Assembly (NCBI GenBank): GCA_009602735.1
Contig: WELA01012345.1
Span: forward strand, 795,879-859,878
DNA length: 64,000 bases
DNA from: Mesotaenium endlicherianum
Lineage: Eukaryota > Streptophyta > Zygnematophyceae > Zygnematales > Mesotaeniaceae
Reading direction: 5' to 3'
Shown here: piece after piece, positions 31,796 to 42,656 of the stretch
Layout: each line of letters opens with the position of its first letter
How positions within the stretch are numbered: the first letter of the stretch is position 1
Translations under genes and position numbers: made by a program
The notes under the pieces: generated by a model
Told to the model about the DNA's origin: nothing
Database searches by the model: none
What the model saw: the letters and a program-made list of their open reading frames with translations, nothing else

Positions 31796-34300
31796 AAGGG
31801 AGTGTGTACTCTCCAGAGTGAGCACCTCAAAACTGTAAACTGGTAGGGATATAACTAATGAAGTATGGCCCAAAAGATCACTGGAAGCACATCATGATCT
31901 TCAAGAGTAGTCCTATGGCAGGGGTTTAAGGTGTGACTTTGCTCACCACTTGTAAAGTTCTTCAAGTGACTGGAAGCCAGCAAGGCTTGCTCTTCACAAG
32001 AGAGAAACTAAGTGGTCCTAAAAACACAAGAGATAAAAGTGTAAGCTTTACTGATGATCTCTGTGACTTACAACTGGCATAATGGGGACTTCTAAAAAGA
32101 TGTCTCTCTTGGGAGATCTCTAGTACTTATACTCCTAGAAACCCGGCAGGTTAGGCGCGGATTCAATGCATGTAGTCTTCATCTAAGATCTACCTTTGCA
32201 TACACACATATACCTATCGTGTGAAATGAATCTTGCTTATTCAAGATTAATATGTTTCATTTAAATATATAAGATCAGAGATAGGTGGAAGCGTGTGAAA
32301 TCAGGAAGCGATCTTCGCACTCATAATGAATTCCATTTACTCATCTACACCCCTTGACTCATTTACCGTCGTGTGCCATAGTTGCACACTAACACAAGGC
32401 ACAAGTAAGAGGCGAGCTGGAGGACTTGAGCTTCTCCTTTAGAAACTCATGCCCTCTTGCCTACCAGGCATGCAAGCATGTATAGCACATGCACAACATC
32501 AGGGGACTGAATAGCAAAGGCGCTCTCATTCAGGTGACCATAATGTAGCTAAAACACATCCCACTGACTTAGGTGCAAAACCATGGAATCTGTCCGCTGT
32601 GTGACCCCAAAATGTTAGAGGGCATATCTCTGCCAATACTACTCCAAATTGAGCAAACTTAACAGCAACGGATGCATCTTGACGAGACCTTTCCGAAAAG
32701 TCCTAGTTCGCTCCATTTGGAGTGCAGACAAAGAATCCATGTCAATTTCCATGAAGGCTGGTCATTAGAACGAACCTAAAAGTGCACACATGACTTGCAA
32801 GTAGAAATCCGACTGTAAAGCCTACTGTCCAGAATGAGGGACCACGAGATCCCAGCCTGCTATGTACCTAGTGACCACTTGGTTGACCACGGCGCAAGGT
32901 GCGCCGTTTCGTGGGAAACTCGTTAAGTTGGGACCCCCGGATCTAGGTATAACGACCATATTAATGGGTCGGTTGACTGAAGCCCTAATTGTTCAGTTGA
33001 CTGACGATGGCTCCGCCCACCCAGGAGTTAACCACACTGGTAGGACATCGGTTTACCGAATCTCAGTCGACCTTCCGACTTTCAGTATACTACGGTCACA
33101 TGTGCCAATCTACAAATAATAATCTAACTGAATGTATCCATCCTCAGCGTATTGAAGCTAAGTATATTGACTAATATGAGGAGAGCTTACTATATGTCAA
33201 CCTACTGATATTACATCCTATATATAACTGATATACAAATCTCAGCAAACTATACTATGATACAAACGTCATCCTGCTGACCTTCTCAACAAGTCAGCAA
33301 ACTACACTGTGATATAAAAGTCATCCTGCTGACATTTTTGACAAAGTAAGTAAACTCGCATTACATCGACATTCATTCATTTAGATGAACTCGCACATGT
33401 GAGTATATTGACATACTTATTCAGTGTTATATTTATATATGCAATTAATTAAGTAAATAATGAACCGATTCATTAGATCGTGCTAGCGCTCCAATAGGCT
33501 AGTTACTACTCAATCCAATCAAAAGCGAGATGCTAGAATATGCTAAATGCTTGTGATAGGTCGAGCTCACTTTAGCACATGCTAAGCTTGTAAGACAAGC
33601 TTGCACACTTATGTTTGTGCAATCGGACGGTTGCCCGCTAAGCTGTGGTACTCCTGCAGGCTGTGACGGTTCCTGTCGGCTGAGCACATCTTGGTTGGGT
33701 GCGCATGGGCCAACCGACGGGCTGCAGCTGTCGGTTGGTGGCCCTTGATGCCCTTGGTGGCCTCGCTACTTGGGTGTCGGGCACTTAGGAGTGCCTGGGC
33801 CCAAGTGACAGGCATTTAAGTGCCCCTGGACCACTTGAAGGTGCCCGCCACCTTCCGGTGGCGCCACGTGGCCTCGGTGGCTCCCGTCGCTTGGCGCCGA
33901 GCACAATTAATGCTCGGGCTGGCTGTCGTGTGACCCTGGGCCTAGCGCGGAAGCCCGCCACCTTCCGGTAGCTCCACGTGGCCCCCTTGACTCTTGTTGC
34001 CTTTGCTTCGGGCTGTTGCTTGAGTCCCTGCGGCCTGTAGTGGCTACGAATACAAAGTCAAGTACCTCCGTCCTGTTTTGGACGAGGTATTTGGCTTGTA
34101 CTCGCGGTGCGTCTAGTAGGTCTGGCGTACGTGACAAGTGTTGACTTGTCACGTGGCATCTATCCCCTAGGCATGCGAGCATAGCAACTTAATAAACTAA
34201 ATCACACAAATGCGAAGAGGCAAATGCCCGTTTGAGGTTGATCGCTCACACGCTTGTAGCTCGGGTACGTGCAACGACTTCGACTCAATAAATCATGACA
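31796..34300 (-). repeat. Element D long repeat module, left copy
   Basis: Without the solo LTR at 32222-33477 it is about 1.25 kb and nearly identical to 39453-40697. It begins AAGGGAGTGTGTACTC and ends ATCATGACA. A diverged third relative is at 60914-61824. At 34292-34308 its end abuts the inner short module through the palindrome GACAGCTGTC. Confidence 0.88.
32222..33477 (-). repeat. Solo LTR of a chromovirus-like family
   Basis: A 1256-bp insertion inside the long repeat module of element D, absent from the other copy. Perfect 5-bp target duplication TCGTG at 32217-32221 and 33478-33482. In minus sense it ends GATTCATTTCA, and its start resembles TGTAATGAATC, the ends of the chromovirus LTRs in this window, but it is longer and belongs to a different subfamily. 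Confidence 0.82.
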
Positions 34301-34302
34301 GC

Positions 34303-34436
34303 TGTCGTGCGCTAGGAGGTTGGGTGCGTACTATCGACACAAGCAATGCATAATAAGCAAGCAGGCTTGGCTACAATGGAGTCTAAAATACATGGGGCTT
34401 TATAGCCAAAAAGGGAGGCAAGTGCTGGATGTTTCA
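34303..34436 (-). repeat. Element D short repeat module, inner copy
   Basis: Directly follows the purine tract on the minus strand (tract at 34437-34454, reading GAGAGCTGGGGGGGGGAA, then TGAAACATCC). This is the usual position of an LTR start. Confidence 0.82.
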
Positions 34437-34493
34437 TTCCCCCCCCCAGCTCTCAGCCTCCAGTTGATGAGCTATTGCTGCCTAGTGCTAACG

Positions 34494-35237
34494 CTAAGCA
34501 CTTGCAACAGAACCAGACTTACCTGGCACGTGCGCCATTTGTAAGTTTGGGCAGCCGACGTGGAAGCCGTAGAGAGCGGTCATGGCCGGACGTCGGTCCA
34601 CGATGTCAAGCGGCAAAGAAGTCGTGCGAGTTCCTCCTGAACGCCAGTCGGGCCAATAGTGGACGCGCTCGGTCCAGTTGTCAACCGCGGCGCCGATGGG
34701 AAAGAGCACCTCCTGTCCCAAGAGGACGTAAAAGGTCTTAGAGCGAGTCACGAGGGCGTGCCGATGGATGGTTGTCTCGTCCGCTGTCCCTGGCCTGAAG
34801 GTGAAGCGAAGCGCCAGTCGTGTGCGCCCGGTCACGAACTCGGAGGTGCCAGCTGCCGTGTTGATCCGCGTCGGCGAATCCTCCAAGTCGTTCGAAGAGA
34901 GGCCCAGCCGTCGGAAGTAGCTGAGGCTAATGAGGACCGGCTGCGCGCCCGTGTCGAACATGATCCGCTGCGGGGCCTGAGTGTTGACGAGCACAATCCC
35001 CTGCGCGTTATCCAAAAAGGCGGCATTATTATCCAAAAAGGCGGCATTACGACTGCTTATCATCCTGCGCTCATGCGCAGATCGCGCGGGTGCAGAGAGC
35101 ACCGCGGCTGCGGCGTCAGACGCTGGCTTGCCCGAGGCGGTGCGTAGATCGGCACCGCGAGGCTGCAGCAGCAGCTGAGCTGCCTGCCTCGTCGCGTCCA
35201 GCGTTACTCCGAGGTCTGCGAAGGAGACCGCTGGCAT
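34494..35237 (-). pseudogene. Aspartic protease region of element D
   Basis: A 247-codon frame with VSFADLGVTLDATRQAAQLL, NAQGIVLVNTQAPQRIMFDTGAQPVLIS (retropepsin DTGA active site, given here as separate landmarks), TSEFVTGRTRLAL and FYVLLGQEVLFPIGAAVD. Closely similar blocks occur in the protease of element C (50805-52118). It ends near the purine tract with no DNMT or RT, so pol is lacking in this element. Confidence 0.82.
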
Positions 35238-35521
35238 GGGTGCAAGGCCAGGGAGACAACTTCAGCGCTCAGCTGCACCGTCGTCATAGGCGAGGCGAGC
35301 GCGTGAGGCGCGAGAGCAACAGGCGCTGGCGGAGGCTCGAGCACGCGGAAGGAACGCGGAAGACGTGGTGCCTCCTCTGTGCGGCGTCCGTGGTCGGGCC
35401 CATTTCTCTTGTGTGAGGCTGCTGGCCAACCGGCTGCTACCAGCAGCATACGCTCGCGTGGTGCCCTGGCGGCTGTTGCGCTCCTGCCAAGTGGCAGCGT
35501 GCGTGCGTGGCAGACAAAGGT

Positions 35522-36299
35522 TGTAAGGTCATAGGTTTATAAAGTGCATTTTTGAGTTTCATAAAATTATGTCTTGATTGGACGCTCATGTAGAGTGCAT
35601 TTTTGTGCTCATTTTGATATAAAGTTCATCGAATTTGGTCAATTGAGAGAGTTATGGATTTCTGAAGTTTAATTAGTTTCGAGGTCGGTTGACGACTGTC
35701 CTTCATTCGCGGTGAGCGCGACCGTCGGATTGATCGACAGCGTCGAGCGATCTGGCCCGTTAGAATGAACTCAAACCTTCACGTAAGTTCGGCTGACGCG
35801 GAGTGCCGACTAGGCCGATTTACCTAGAAGTTTCGATTTAGCCTAGCGCGTCTAAGATAGAATATTCTAGTAATGTCGATGCATGTATGTGGACGTCAAT
35901 TTGGCCCGACACGTCAAATTAGACTGATCTGGCTTACTCACGAATATTCTGGAAGGGACAATTTGACAAACACTTAGGAAAATCCGTAGCTTCCTCCTGG
36001 AGAGGAGCACTTAGGCAAAAAATTATAAATAGGCATAACTTCTTTGTTTCTTATTTGTTTTCACTTCTGTTCCCTTTCAAATTCACTTTTCCTTTTCACT
36101 CCCTTTCAAATTCCTATGGGTTTGTAATGACAAGGCCTTTCATCCTACATCATTTGTGAGCAGTTTCTTGCCACTCAAAATGTCAAGTAATTTTCCTAAG
36201 CTTTCTTAGCAATATGCCGCTGCACTCTTGAATATGCTTGCAACTAGCTTTGTTCCTCGTGAGTCACTACGCTTCCACTAGGGCATTCTGCCCCTTTCA
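35522..36299 (+). repeat. Solo LTR (family F) inside element D
   Basis: 778 bp, TGTAAGGTCATAGG... to ...GCCCCTTTCA. Flanked by a perfect 5-bp target duplication AAGGT at 35517-35521 and 36300-36304. A second copy is at 47166-47906. The ends resemble the element A LTR, so families A and F are related. Confidence 0.92.
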
Positions 36300-39286
36300 A
36301 AGGTGGTCGAGGCGTGCTTGGAGCGACGAGAGGGCGTAGTCGCGGCGACTGCAATCAGGTGCAAGCCGGACCTGTGTCGAACCTCTGCCAGACTTGTGCC
36401 TAGCCTACTCCCAACTTGGCCTGAACCTCTGCCAGACTTCTGCCAGTCTTGCGGCAGGTTTGTCCCAGACCTTTGCCAGGCTGGAGACGCTGTGGTAGGG
36501 CGCGTGGCAACGTAGGAGCCGTCCGCGTCGTTGGCTGCCGGTGTTGCGCCATGTGCGCAGCTGCTGTGCGCAGCTGGTGTCGGAGCTGTGTCAACTGCGC
36601 TGCTGCCAAACGTGCGTTGAGCAAATTGTTGCGTTGGTATAGATGGGCGTGTGCGCCTGGCCATGCCACTGCCAAAGGTCGGCGCTTTGGCCAGCGTGTG
36701 CGCGATACGTGGCGGTGGCCGCTGGGACCTGCTGGTAGCAGCAGCCAGCAGCGGACGGCTGTCCCGTGGCTGCGTGCTCGTGCGTAACACTGGGCACGTC
36801 CGCGCGGCCGTAACTCGCACGGCTGCTGAAGCTGCAGCCGGAATGACCGACTGGCGGGTCCGCGTCAAGGCGTCACTTGTCGCTGCACATGCGCTGTGCA
36901 GCCCTGCTGGATCCATCAGGGCAGCAAATGCAAAGGGCGCGTGTGTCGACGCCTTTGCGGGCTGCGTTGGCTGCTGCGGGGACCCATCGGTGGGTACGCT
37001 CGCATCGTCGACTGCCAGGACTACACAGGCCTTGGGCTTGCCACCGATCAACCTGTTGGTACTCGCCGTGTCGTTGCTGACAGGTGTCAGCGCAAGGCGA
37101 GGCGGGCCTGCAGAGGCATCGATGTCGGTGCCTGCGGCCTTCGTCATGGGCACTCCGTCGTCGTGCGAACGTGCGCGAGGCGGCTGCGTTGACCCGTCAG
37201 CGGGGCTGTGTGCAGCGTGGGCTACCAGGACTGCACAGGCCGAGGGCCTGCCACCTGTCAGCTTGTCGAGGCCCGCCCTGTTGCTGCTGATAGGTGTCAG
37301 AGCCGGGCGCAATGGATCTGCAAACGCGTCACTGTCGGCGTATGCAGCCCTCGTCAAGAGCGCTTCGTCGTCGTGCGGACGTGCGCGTAGCTGCAGCATC
37401 GACCCGTCAGCGGGGTCGTGTGCAGCGTGGGCTTCCAGAGCTGCGCAGGCCTGGGGTCTGCCATCTGTCAGCGCGTTGGCGCATACCCTCTCGCAGCTGA
37501 GAGGTGTCAGCGCGAGGTGCGTTGGGACTGTGGACGCATCACCGTCGGCGCTTGCAGCTCCCGTCGTAGGCGCTTCGTTGTCATGCGGACGTGAGCGTGG
37601 TTGCAGCGCTGTTGCTACGCAACTTGGCAGGCACTCTGGCTGCCTAATGTTGGCGCTGGGGGTGCATGCAAGAGTTGCGCCACCGGCGGATGTTACCCTT
37701 GTAACGTCGGTCAAAGGATCGTGCATGAACTGCGCTGCGCACGCATCATAGCTGTCGGCGACGCAGAGGCCTCGTCGACACGCGATCTCGACGTTGGCCT
37801 CCACGAGCGCATCGCTAATGTCGTCAAAGCTGCAATAGTCGGCCCCAGGGATTAGCGCGGCATCCGTTGTAGCCGTAGCTGTCGTCATAGGCGCTCTGTC
37901 GTAATGCGGACGTGCGCATGGCTGCAACGCTGCTGTTGCGGCATGTGGCCAGCGCAGGGACTGCCAGATGTTGGCATTGGGCGTGCGTGCACGTGTTGCG
38001 TTGTCGCCAGATGTCAGTGCCACAGCGTCGGCCGGGAGTACGTGTGCGTTCAAGGCTCCGCAGGCGTCGAAGCTGTCGGCGGCGAATAGGGCGCGGAGTC
38101 GCGCGTTCTGTGCCTCGGACGCAGCTAGCGCATCGCTGAGATTGTCGTAGTTGAAGATGTCCTCCTTGGGGGTCAGCGCGGCGTTTGTCGTAGCCGTGGC
38201 TGCCGTGATTGTGGGGCGTCCTCTTATGCGAGGGTTTTGCATGCCTTGCTGGCCTGAAGAGGGCGCAGGATCATCATGAGCGCGTCCAACCTTCGTGTCG
38301 CGCTGCTTCTGCAAGCATACGACTTGCAAATGGCCTGCCTTACCGCAGTAGGTGCAGTCGCCTGGCCTACCGTTCTGCGCCAGAGTGCACTCACGACGTG
38401 TGTGGCCCGTCTCTCCACATGCCCAGCAAAGGTCGCCCGTCGTTGCGGCCATGGAGATGCGGCCACGTGGCGCGTTGTGAGACTGCGTCTGTGCTGGCAA
38501 CTGGGAGCGTTGCGATTGCTGTTGCTGATGCTGGCGGGCAGGAGCGAAGCGTGCTGTCGAGGAGGGCAACACCGGTGCTTCTTTGCGTATGCCAGTGGAT
38601 GCCAGGCCCACACGATCGCTGATGTTGCTCCGTGCGGCAGCCAGACTTTGACGTTCTACAGCTTTGTAGGCGTCCTCCAGCGTGTAGTTGACGCCGACGC
38701 GATCAATGAGAGGAGCGATGGCCCTCTCCCTCAGACGCGGATCGATGGCTCGCAAGAAGATCTCCGCAGCCTCCCGGTTGGTGACAGTGCCCACGTCTCG
38801 TCGTAGGTGGGTCAGGCGTCGGTACATCATGCGAATCGTCTCATCCTTGCGGCGATAGAAGCGGTGCAGCTCGTACACCTTCTCTTCGGTGGCAGACTGA
38901 AACTCCTCTCTGAGAACGTTCCAGAAGGCCTGGACAGGATCCGCTATGGGGGTGTCCACTGGCGGGTCTCCCACGGGCTCTGTGCGTGCGTAGATCTCAG
39001 CCGACTTCTCACGGTAGGTGTCGCGAGCCTCGTGAAGAAGGTAACGCATAAGCGTGCCAAACACCTGGCGTTTGGTGAGCGTAGGAGTCTTGAGCTTTGC
39101 GTTCTCAAAGTCAGCCTCGAACTCAGAGATGGTGTCGTCCAGATCACAGGTGCCTGGCCTACCGCTGAAACGGAAGAGAGAGGCCCTATCTACCTTCGTA
39201 TCTTGGTCTCCAGCCATAGAGCTCTGTAGATCAATGTAAGTCCAACGCGGCCGTGGCTCAATGACAGCTACAGGTTGAAGAGGCAC
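36278..39286 (-). CDS. Gag polyprotein of element D
   Basis: A 1002-codon open frame, though its last codons run into the solo LTR at 36299. Residues about 30-240 form the capsid-like part (LFRFSGRPGTCDLDDTISEF, VFGTLMRYLLHEARDTYREK, VQAFWNVLREEFQSAT, RRKDETIRMMYRRLTHLRRD). Two CCHC knuckles follow (CWACGETGHTRREC and CTYCGKAGHLQVVC, about residues 286-325). The rest is an Ala/Thr/Pro-rich tail made of internal repeats. Two ~100-residue units carry a SDAL motif. Three ~70-residue units start with ALTP at about 37500, 37300 and 37090. Gag packages the element RNA in a virus-like particle. The frame looks intact as far as it goes. Long antisense frames here are shadows. Confidence 0.85.
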   Translation of the reverse strand: MPLQPVAVIEPRPRWTYIDLQSSMAGDQDTKVDRASLFRFSGRPGTCDLDDTISEFEADFENAKLKTPTLTKRQVFGTLMRYLLHEARDTYREKSAEIYARTEPVGDPPVDTPIADPVQAFWNVLREEFQSATEEKVYELHRFYRRKDETIRMMYRRLTHLRRDVGTVTNREAAEIFLRAIDPRLRERAIAPLIDRVGVNYTLEDAYKAVERQSLAAARSNISDRVGLASTGIRKEAPVLPSSTARFAPARQHQQQQSQRSQLPAQTQSHNAPRGRISMAATTGDLCWACGETGHTRRECTLAQNGRPGDCTYCGKAGHLQVVCLQKQRDTKVGRAHDDPAPSSGQQGMQNPRIRGRPTITAATATTNAALTPKEDIFNYDNLSDALAASEAQNARLRALFAADSFDACGALNAHVLPADAVALTSGDNATRARTPNANIWQSLRWPHAATAALQPCARPHYDRAPMTTATATTDAALIPGADYCSFDDISDALVEANVEIACRRGLCVADSYDACAAQFMHDPLTDVTRVTSAGGATLACTPSANIRQPECLPSCVATALQPRSRPHDNEAPTTGAASADGDASTVPTHLALTPLSCERVCANALTDGRPQACAALEAHAAHDPADGSMLQLRARPHDDEALLTRAAYADSDAFADPLRPALTPISSNRAGLDKLTGGRPSACAVLVAHAAHSPADGSTQPPRARSHDDGVPMTKAAGTDIDASAGPPRLALTPVSNDTASTNRLIGGKPKACVVLAVDDASVPTDGSPQQPTQPAKASTHAPFAFAALMDPAGLHSACAATSDALTRTRQSVIPAAASAAVRVTAARTCPVLRTSTQPRDSRPLLAAATSRSQRPPPRIAHTLAKAPTFGSGMARRTRPSIPTQQFAQRTFGSSAVDTAPTPAAHSSCAHGATPAANDADGSYVATRPTTASPAWQRSGTNLPQDWQKSGRGSGQVGSRLGTSLAEVRHRSGLHLIAVAATTPSRRSKHASTTFERGRMP

Positions 39287-39452
39287 TTGATGATCCCCTT
39301 CAGAAGGTTCAGTGATGGCACTGAGATCTGAGTCTGAGTCTTCCCACTAACCCTCTCGTAGTAAGGCTAATAAGCGAGCCCACTACGAGTAGGCATACGA
39401 TGAAGATTCTAAATGCTTGTAAGCGAAGCAAAGAGAGATCTTTTTAGAAGTA

Positions 39453-40697
39453 AGGGAGTGTGTACTCTCCAGAGTGAGCACCTCAAAATTGTAAACTGGT
39501 AGGGATACAACTAATGAAGTATGGCCCAAAAGATCACTGGAAGCACATCATTATCTTCAAGAGTAGTCCTATGGCAGGGGTTTAAGCTTTGACTTTGTTC
39601 ACCACTTGTAAAGTTCTTCAAGTGACTGGAAGCCAGCAAGGCTTGCTCTTCACAAGAGAGAAACTAAGTGGTCCTGAAAACACAAGAGATAAAAGTGTAA
39701 GCTTTATTGATGATCTCTGTGACTTACAACTGGCATAATGGGGACTTCTAAAAAGGTGTCTCTCTAGGGACATTTCTAGTACTTATACTCCTGGAAACCC
39801 GGCGGGTTAGGCGCGGATTTTATGCATGTAGTCTTCATCTAAGATCTACCTTTGTATCCACACACATGTACCTATCGTGCTAGCGCTCCAATAGGCTAGT
39901 TACTACTCAATCCAATCAAAAGCGAGATGCTAGAATATGCTAAATGCTTGTGATAGGTCGAGCTCACTTTAGCACATGCTAAGCTTGTAAGACAAGCTTG
40001 CACACTTATGTTTGTGCAATTGGACGGTTGCCCGCTAAGCTGTGGTACTCCTGCAGGCTGTGACGGTTCCTGTCGGCTGAGCACATCTTGGTTGGGTGCG
40101 CATGGGCCAACCAACGGGCTGCAGCTGTCGGTTGGTGGCCCTTGATGCCCTTGGTGGCCTCGCTACTTGGGTGTCGGGCACTTAGGAGTGCCTGGGCCCA
40201 AGTGACGGGCATTTAAGTGCCCCTGGACCACTTGAAGGTGCCCGCCACCTTCCGGTGGCGCCACGTGGCCTCGGTGGCTCCCGTCGCTTGGCGCCGAGCA
40301 CAATTAATGCTCGGGCTGGCTGTCGTGTGAGCTTGGGCCAAGCGCGGAAGCCCGCCACCTTCCGGTAGCTCCACGTGGCCCCCTTGACTCTTGTTGCCTT
40401 TGCTTCGGGCTGTTGCTTGAGTCCCTGCGGCCTGTAGTGGCTACGAATACAAAGTCAAGTACCTCCGTCCTGTTTTGGACGAGGTATTTGGCTTGTACTC
40501 GCGGTGCGTCTAGTAGGTCTGGCGTACGTGACAAGTGTTGACTTGTCACGTGGCATCTATCCCCTAGGCATGCGAGCATAGCAACTTAATAAACTAAATC
40601 ACACAACTTCAAAGAGGCAAATGCCCGTTTGAGGTTGATCGCTCACACGCTTGTAGCTCGGGTACGTGCAACGACTTCGACTCAATAAATCATGACA
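39453..40697 (-). repeat. Element D long repeat module, right copy
   Basis: 1245 bp. On the minus strand it leads directly into the gag leader (…ACACACTCCCTTACTTC). The same long-module-to-leader junction is seen in element C across the hAT insertion, so this is the regular upstream repeat of the family. Confidence 0.85.
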
Positions 40698-40702
40698 ATA
40701 AT

Positions 40703-42656
40703 ACAAAGGGTGACTTTGGGGCTACCGCCGCTCAACAGTGGCGCGAGCAAGCCCCTTCCACAAGAGTACTTGACTCGTGGAAGCTCCTGGCGGAATCCGC
40801 CCTAGGGTGGCCCCACCCGCCCCCAGCTTCTGACTCGTAGAAAAAAAAGGATAGCTTTGTATGTAACAAGCTAGGGCAAGGAGTGACAACTCAACTTGAT
40901 CACCGCATAGAACTCTTTAGAGCGAGCAACTATGTTAGTGTTTAGCTATATTATGGCCGCGAGAGAGAGAGAGGTGTTCGCAACTAAATGCACAAGTTTG
41001 TATGTGTTACAAGCGACCTACACATGAAAGTGAGGAAAGCAAGAAAGCAATAATCCACAAAGAGCATGTAGACACATCACAAGAGAAAGAATCATCTCAC
41101 TCATAAGAACAAACATACAAAGCTAACACCGAAATGGTGTCAGTTCGCGGCCTAAGTAGCGTGCTCTCGAATGCTATGCCCAGTGTCTACGAAACAAAAT
41201 CAATGTGTGACAACTACGATGAACACGTCATTGCGTTATCTCTCACAAATTCGAAATACACTAAATATGGAAAGGGTCGAACCTAGAGGTCGACACGCAC
41301 ACGTACGACTAATAACCAACACCAAAAGAACCCGACACCCCAATGTCCCTTACTCCCCCTAACCTCTAGCAATCCTTGGACATACCCATGGGGATTGCCT
41401 ACGGTACAGTGATGATCTAGCCATGGACAATGGGGGTTCCCACTGGGTACCCGCGCCGACCCTTCAGGCGAGCGAACTTGGGGGTTGACCTCCACACAGG
41501 TGGGCGGTAACACCATGAGTGAAGGTAGAGAAAGAGCGCGTGATCTGGGAGGGAGCCTCACAGCTGCTCAAAAGCAGAACCTCGTGAGCAAATCATGGGT
41601 CCCAGTGTTCACCACCACTGCACAAAGACTAGACCATCCTCGCCTGCCACCCTAACCCGACTAACCACTAGAACTTGTCATAGACCCTCCACCCTCTGGG
41701 ATCACCACTAGACACCAAAGAGGACTCGACAAGGACGGGCACAACATTCTCTACAATTTCGACGTGAAGCAACTCACCTTCCTCGCAAGTATGTCCACAA
41801 ATGCTACAGGTACCATGTTTCACCCTATTGCATGTCTGGTGGTTTTCTTGATGTGAGCAAAGAGCCAAGTACATCCGTTGTGAACCGTTATTATTGCCTT
41901 CGATGAAGTAGTTTAGCAAGACACTCTTCATTCAACTTAGGGTGCTATCCAACTAGGTGTTTTATCAAGGACTGTGACGCTTCCCAAACATTTCATGGAC
42001 TGTCTTGCGTGTCGAGCCAAACCTAACCAAAGTCAATCAACCACAAAAGCAAGGGTATGAGGTTAGGCGCTCCCTTTTTTGCCAATGTGTCACTTAATGA
42101 TGTCTCCATTGTTTTTCACCTAGTCTCAAGATTGTTCTTAATGGCCCAAAAGGCCCACTACACATTCGTATAGGTCGTGTCGGCGATCTTCAAGGACGAC
42201 TATGGAACATACATCTCTGTATGTTCTTAAACATCTCCCTAAGATTATTCTTGCTATGGTAGGGCGGTGGAGATAACGCTCGCTGTCTTGCACATGCGGC
42301 TTACAAAGAAGCACACGCCCACACACTACACTTAATAATGACTAAGTTAACAACGGTAGAATCCAACGTGGAACAGGTCACTCAAAAGACGTTTGCGGCC
42401 CTCTTGCGCCGTTGACGCGCTTCCCTAAAGCTCAGGGAAGACGTTGCTGACAAGGGCTACAAATTTGGGGAGCTCCCTACAACGTTTTGGGAAAATTTCC
42501 AAACTACGCCTTGAACTTTGCTTTATTACCAGACATACGTATAAATTCGAAGTAATTCTTAAACTACATACCGCACATGCAATCAACGTCATATGTAAGT
42601 TTAGTCATTCTAGGTACCGTCATTCTAGCACATCTGATGGCACATTTATCCACCTT
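40703..42656. other. Spacer without recognised gene
   Basis: About 1.95 kb. The first 150 bases are GC-rich and include a short inverted pattern around TACTTGACTCGTGGAAGC. The rest is mixed. A minus-strand frame at 41668-41931 has several Cys/His (CNRVKHGTCSICGHTC), but it is 87 codons with no further support. It may be the target DNA of element D joined to 30968-31654, or older element sequence. Confidence 0.45.

Larger units (their letters stand above)
31659..40697 (-). mobile_element. Gypsy element D (gag and protease only) with split repeats
   Basis: Outer ends are TGTCGTG...(left) and ...CATGACA (right), flanked by ATAAT at 31655-31659 and 40698-40702. Two repeat modules are each present twice. 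The short module is at 31659-31790 and 34303-34436. The long module is at 31796-34300 (containing a nested solo LTR) and 39453-40697. On the plus strand the order is short, long, short, interior, long. The interior carries, on the minus strand, gag (36278-39286), a protease frame (34494-35237) and a purine tract (34437-34454), but no DNMT, RT or integrase. It is therefore non-autonomous, and element C is a likely source of missing functions. Repeat pairs differ by about 1-2% by eye, so it is young. Confidence 0.78.

Noticed and set aside
36651-37751. 366-codon plus-strand frame
   Set aside because: Antisense shadow of the GC-rich, repetitive gag tail of element D. The minus frame has zinc knuckles and capsid motifs, this one has none.
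31659-40697. Element D as a true tyrosine-recombinase (PAT/Ngaro) element
   Set aside because: The repeat order fits, but gypsy-type gag and aspartic protease, a purine tract and flanking ATAAT repeats favour an integrase-type element. No tyrosine recombinase frame is seen. Kept as an open alternative in the findings.
41668-41931. Cys/His-rich 87-codon minus frame, possible zinc finger
   Set aside because: Spacing fits no common finger, and there is no supporting start, neighbour or repeat copy.
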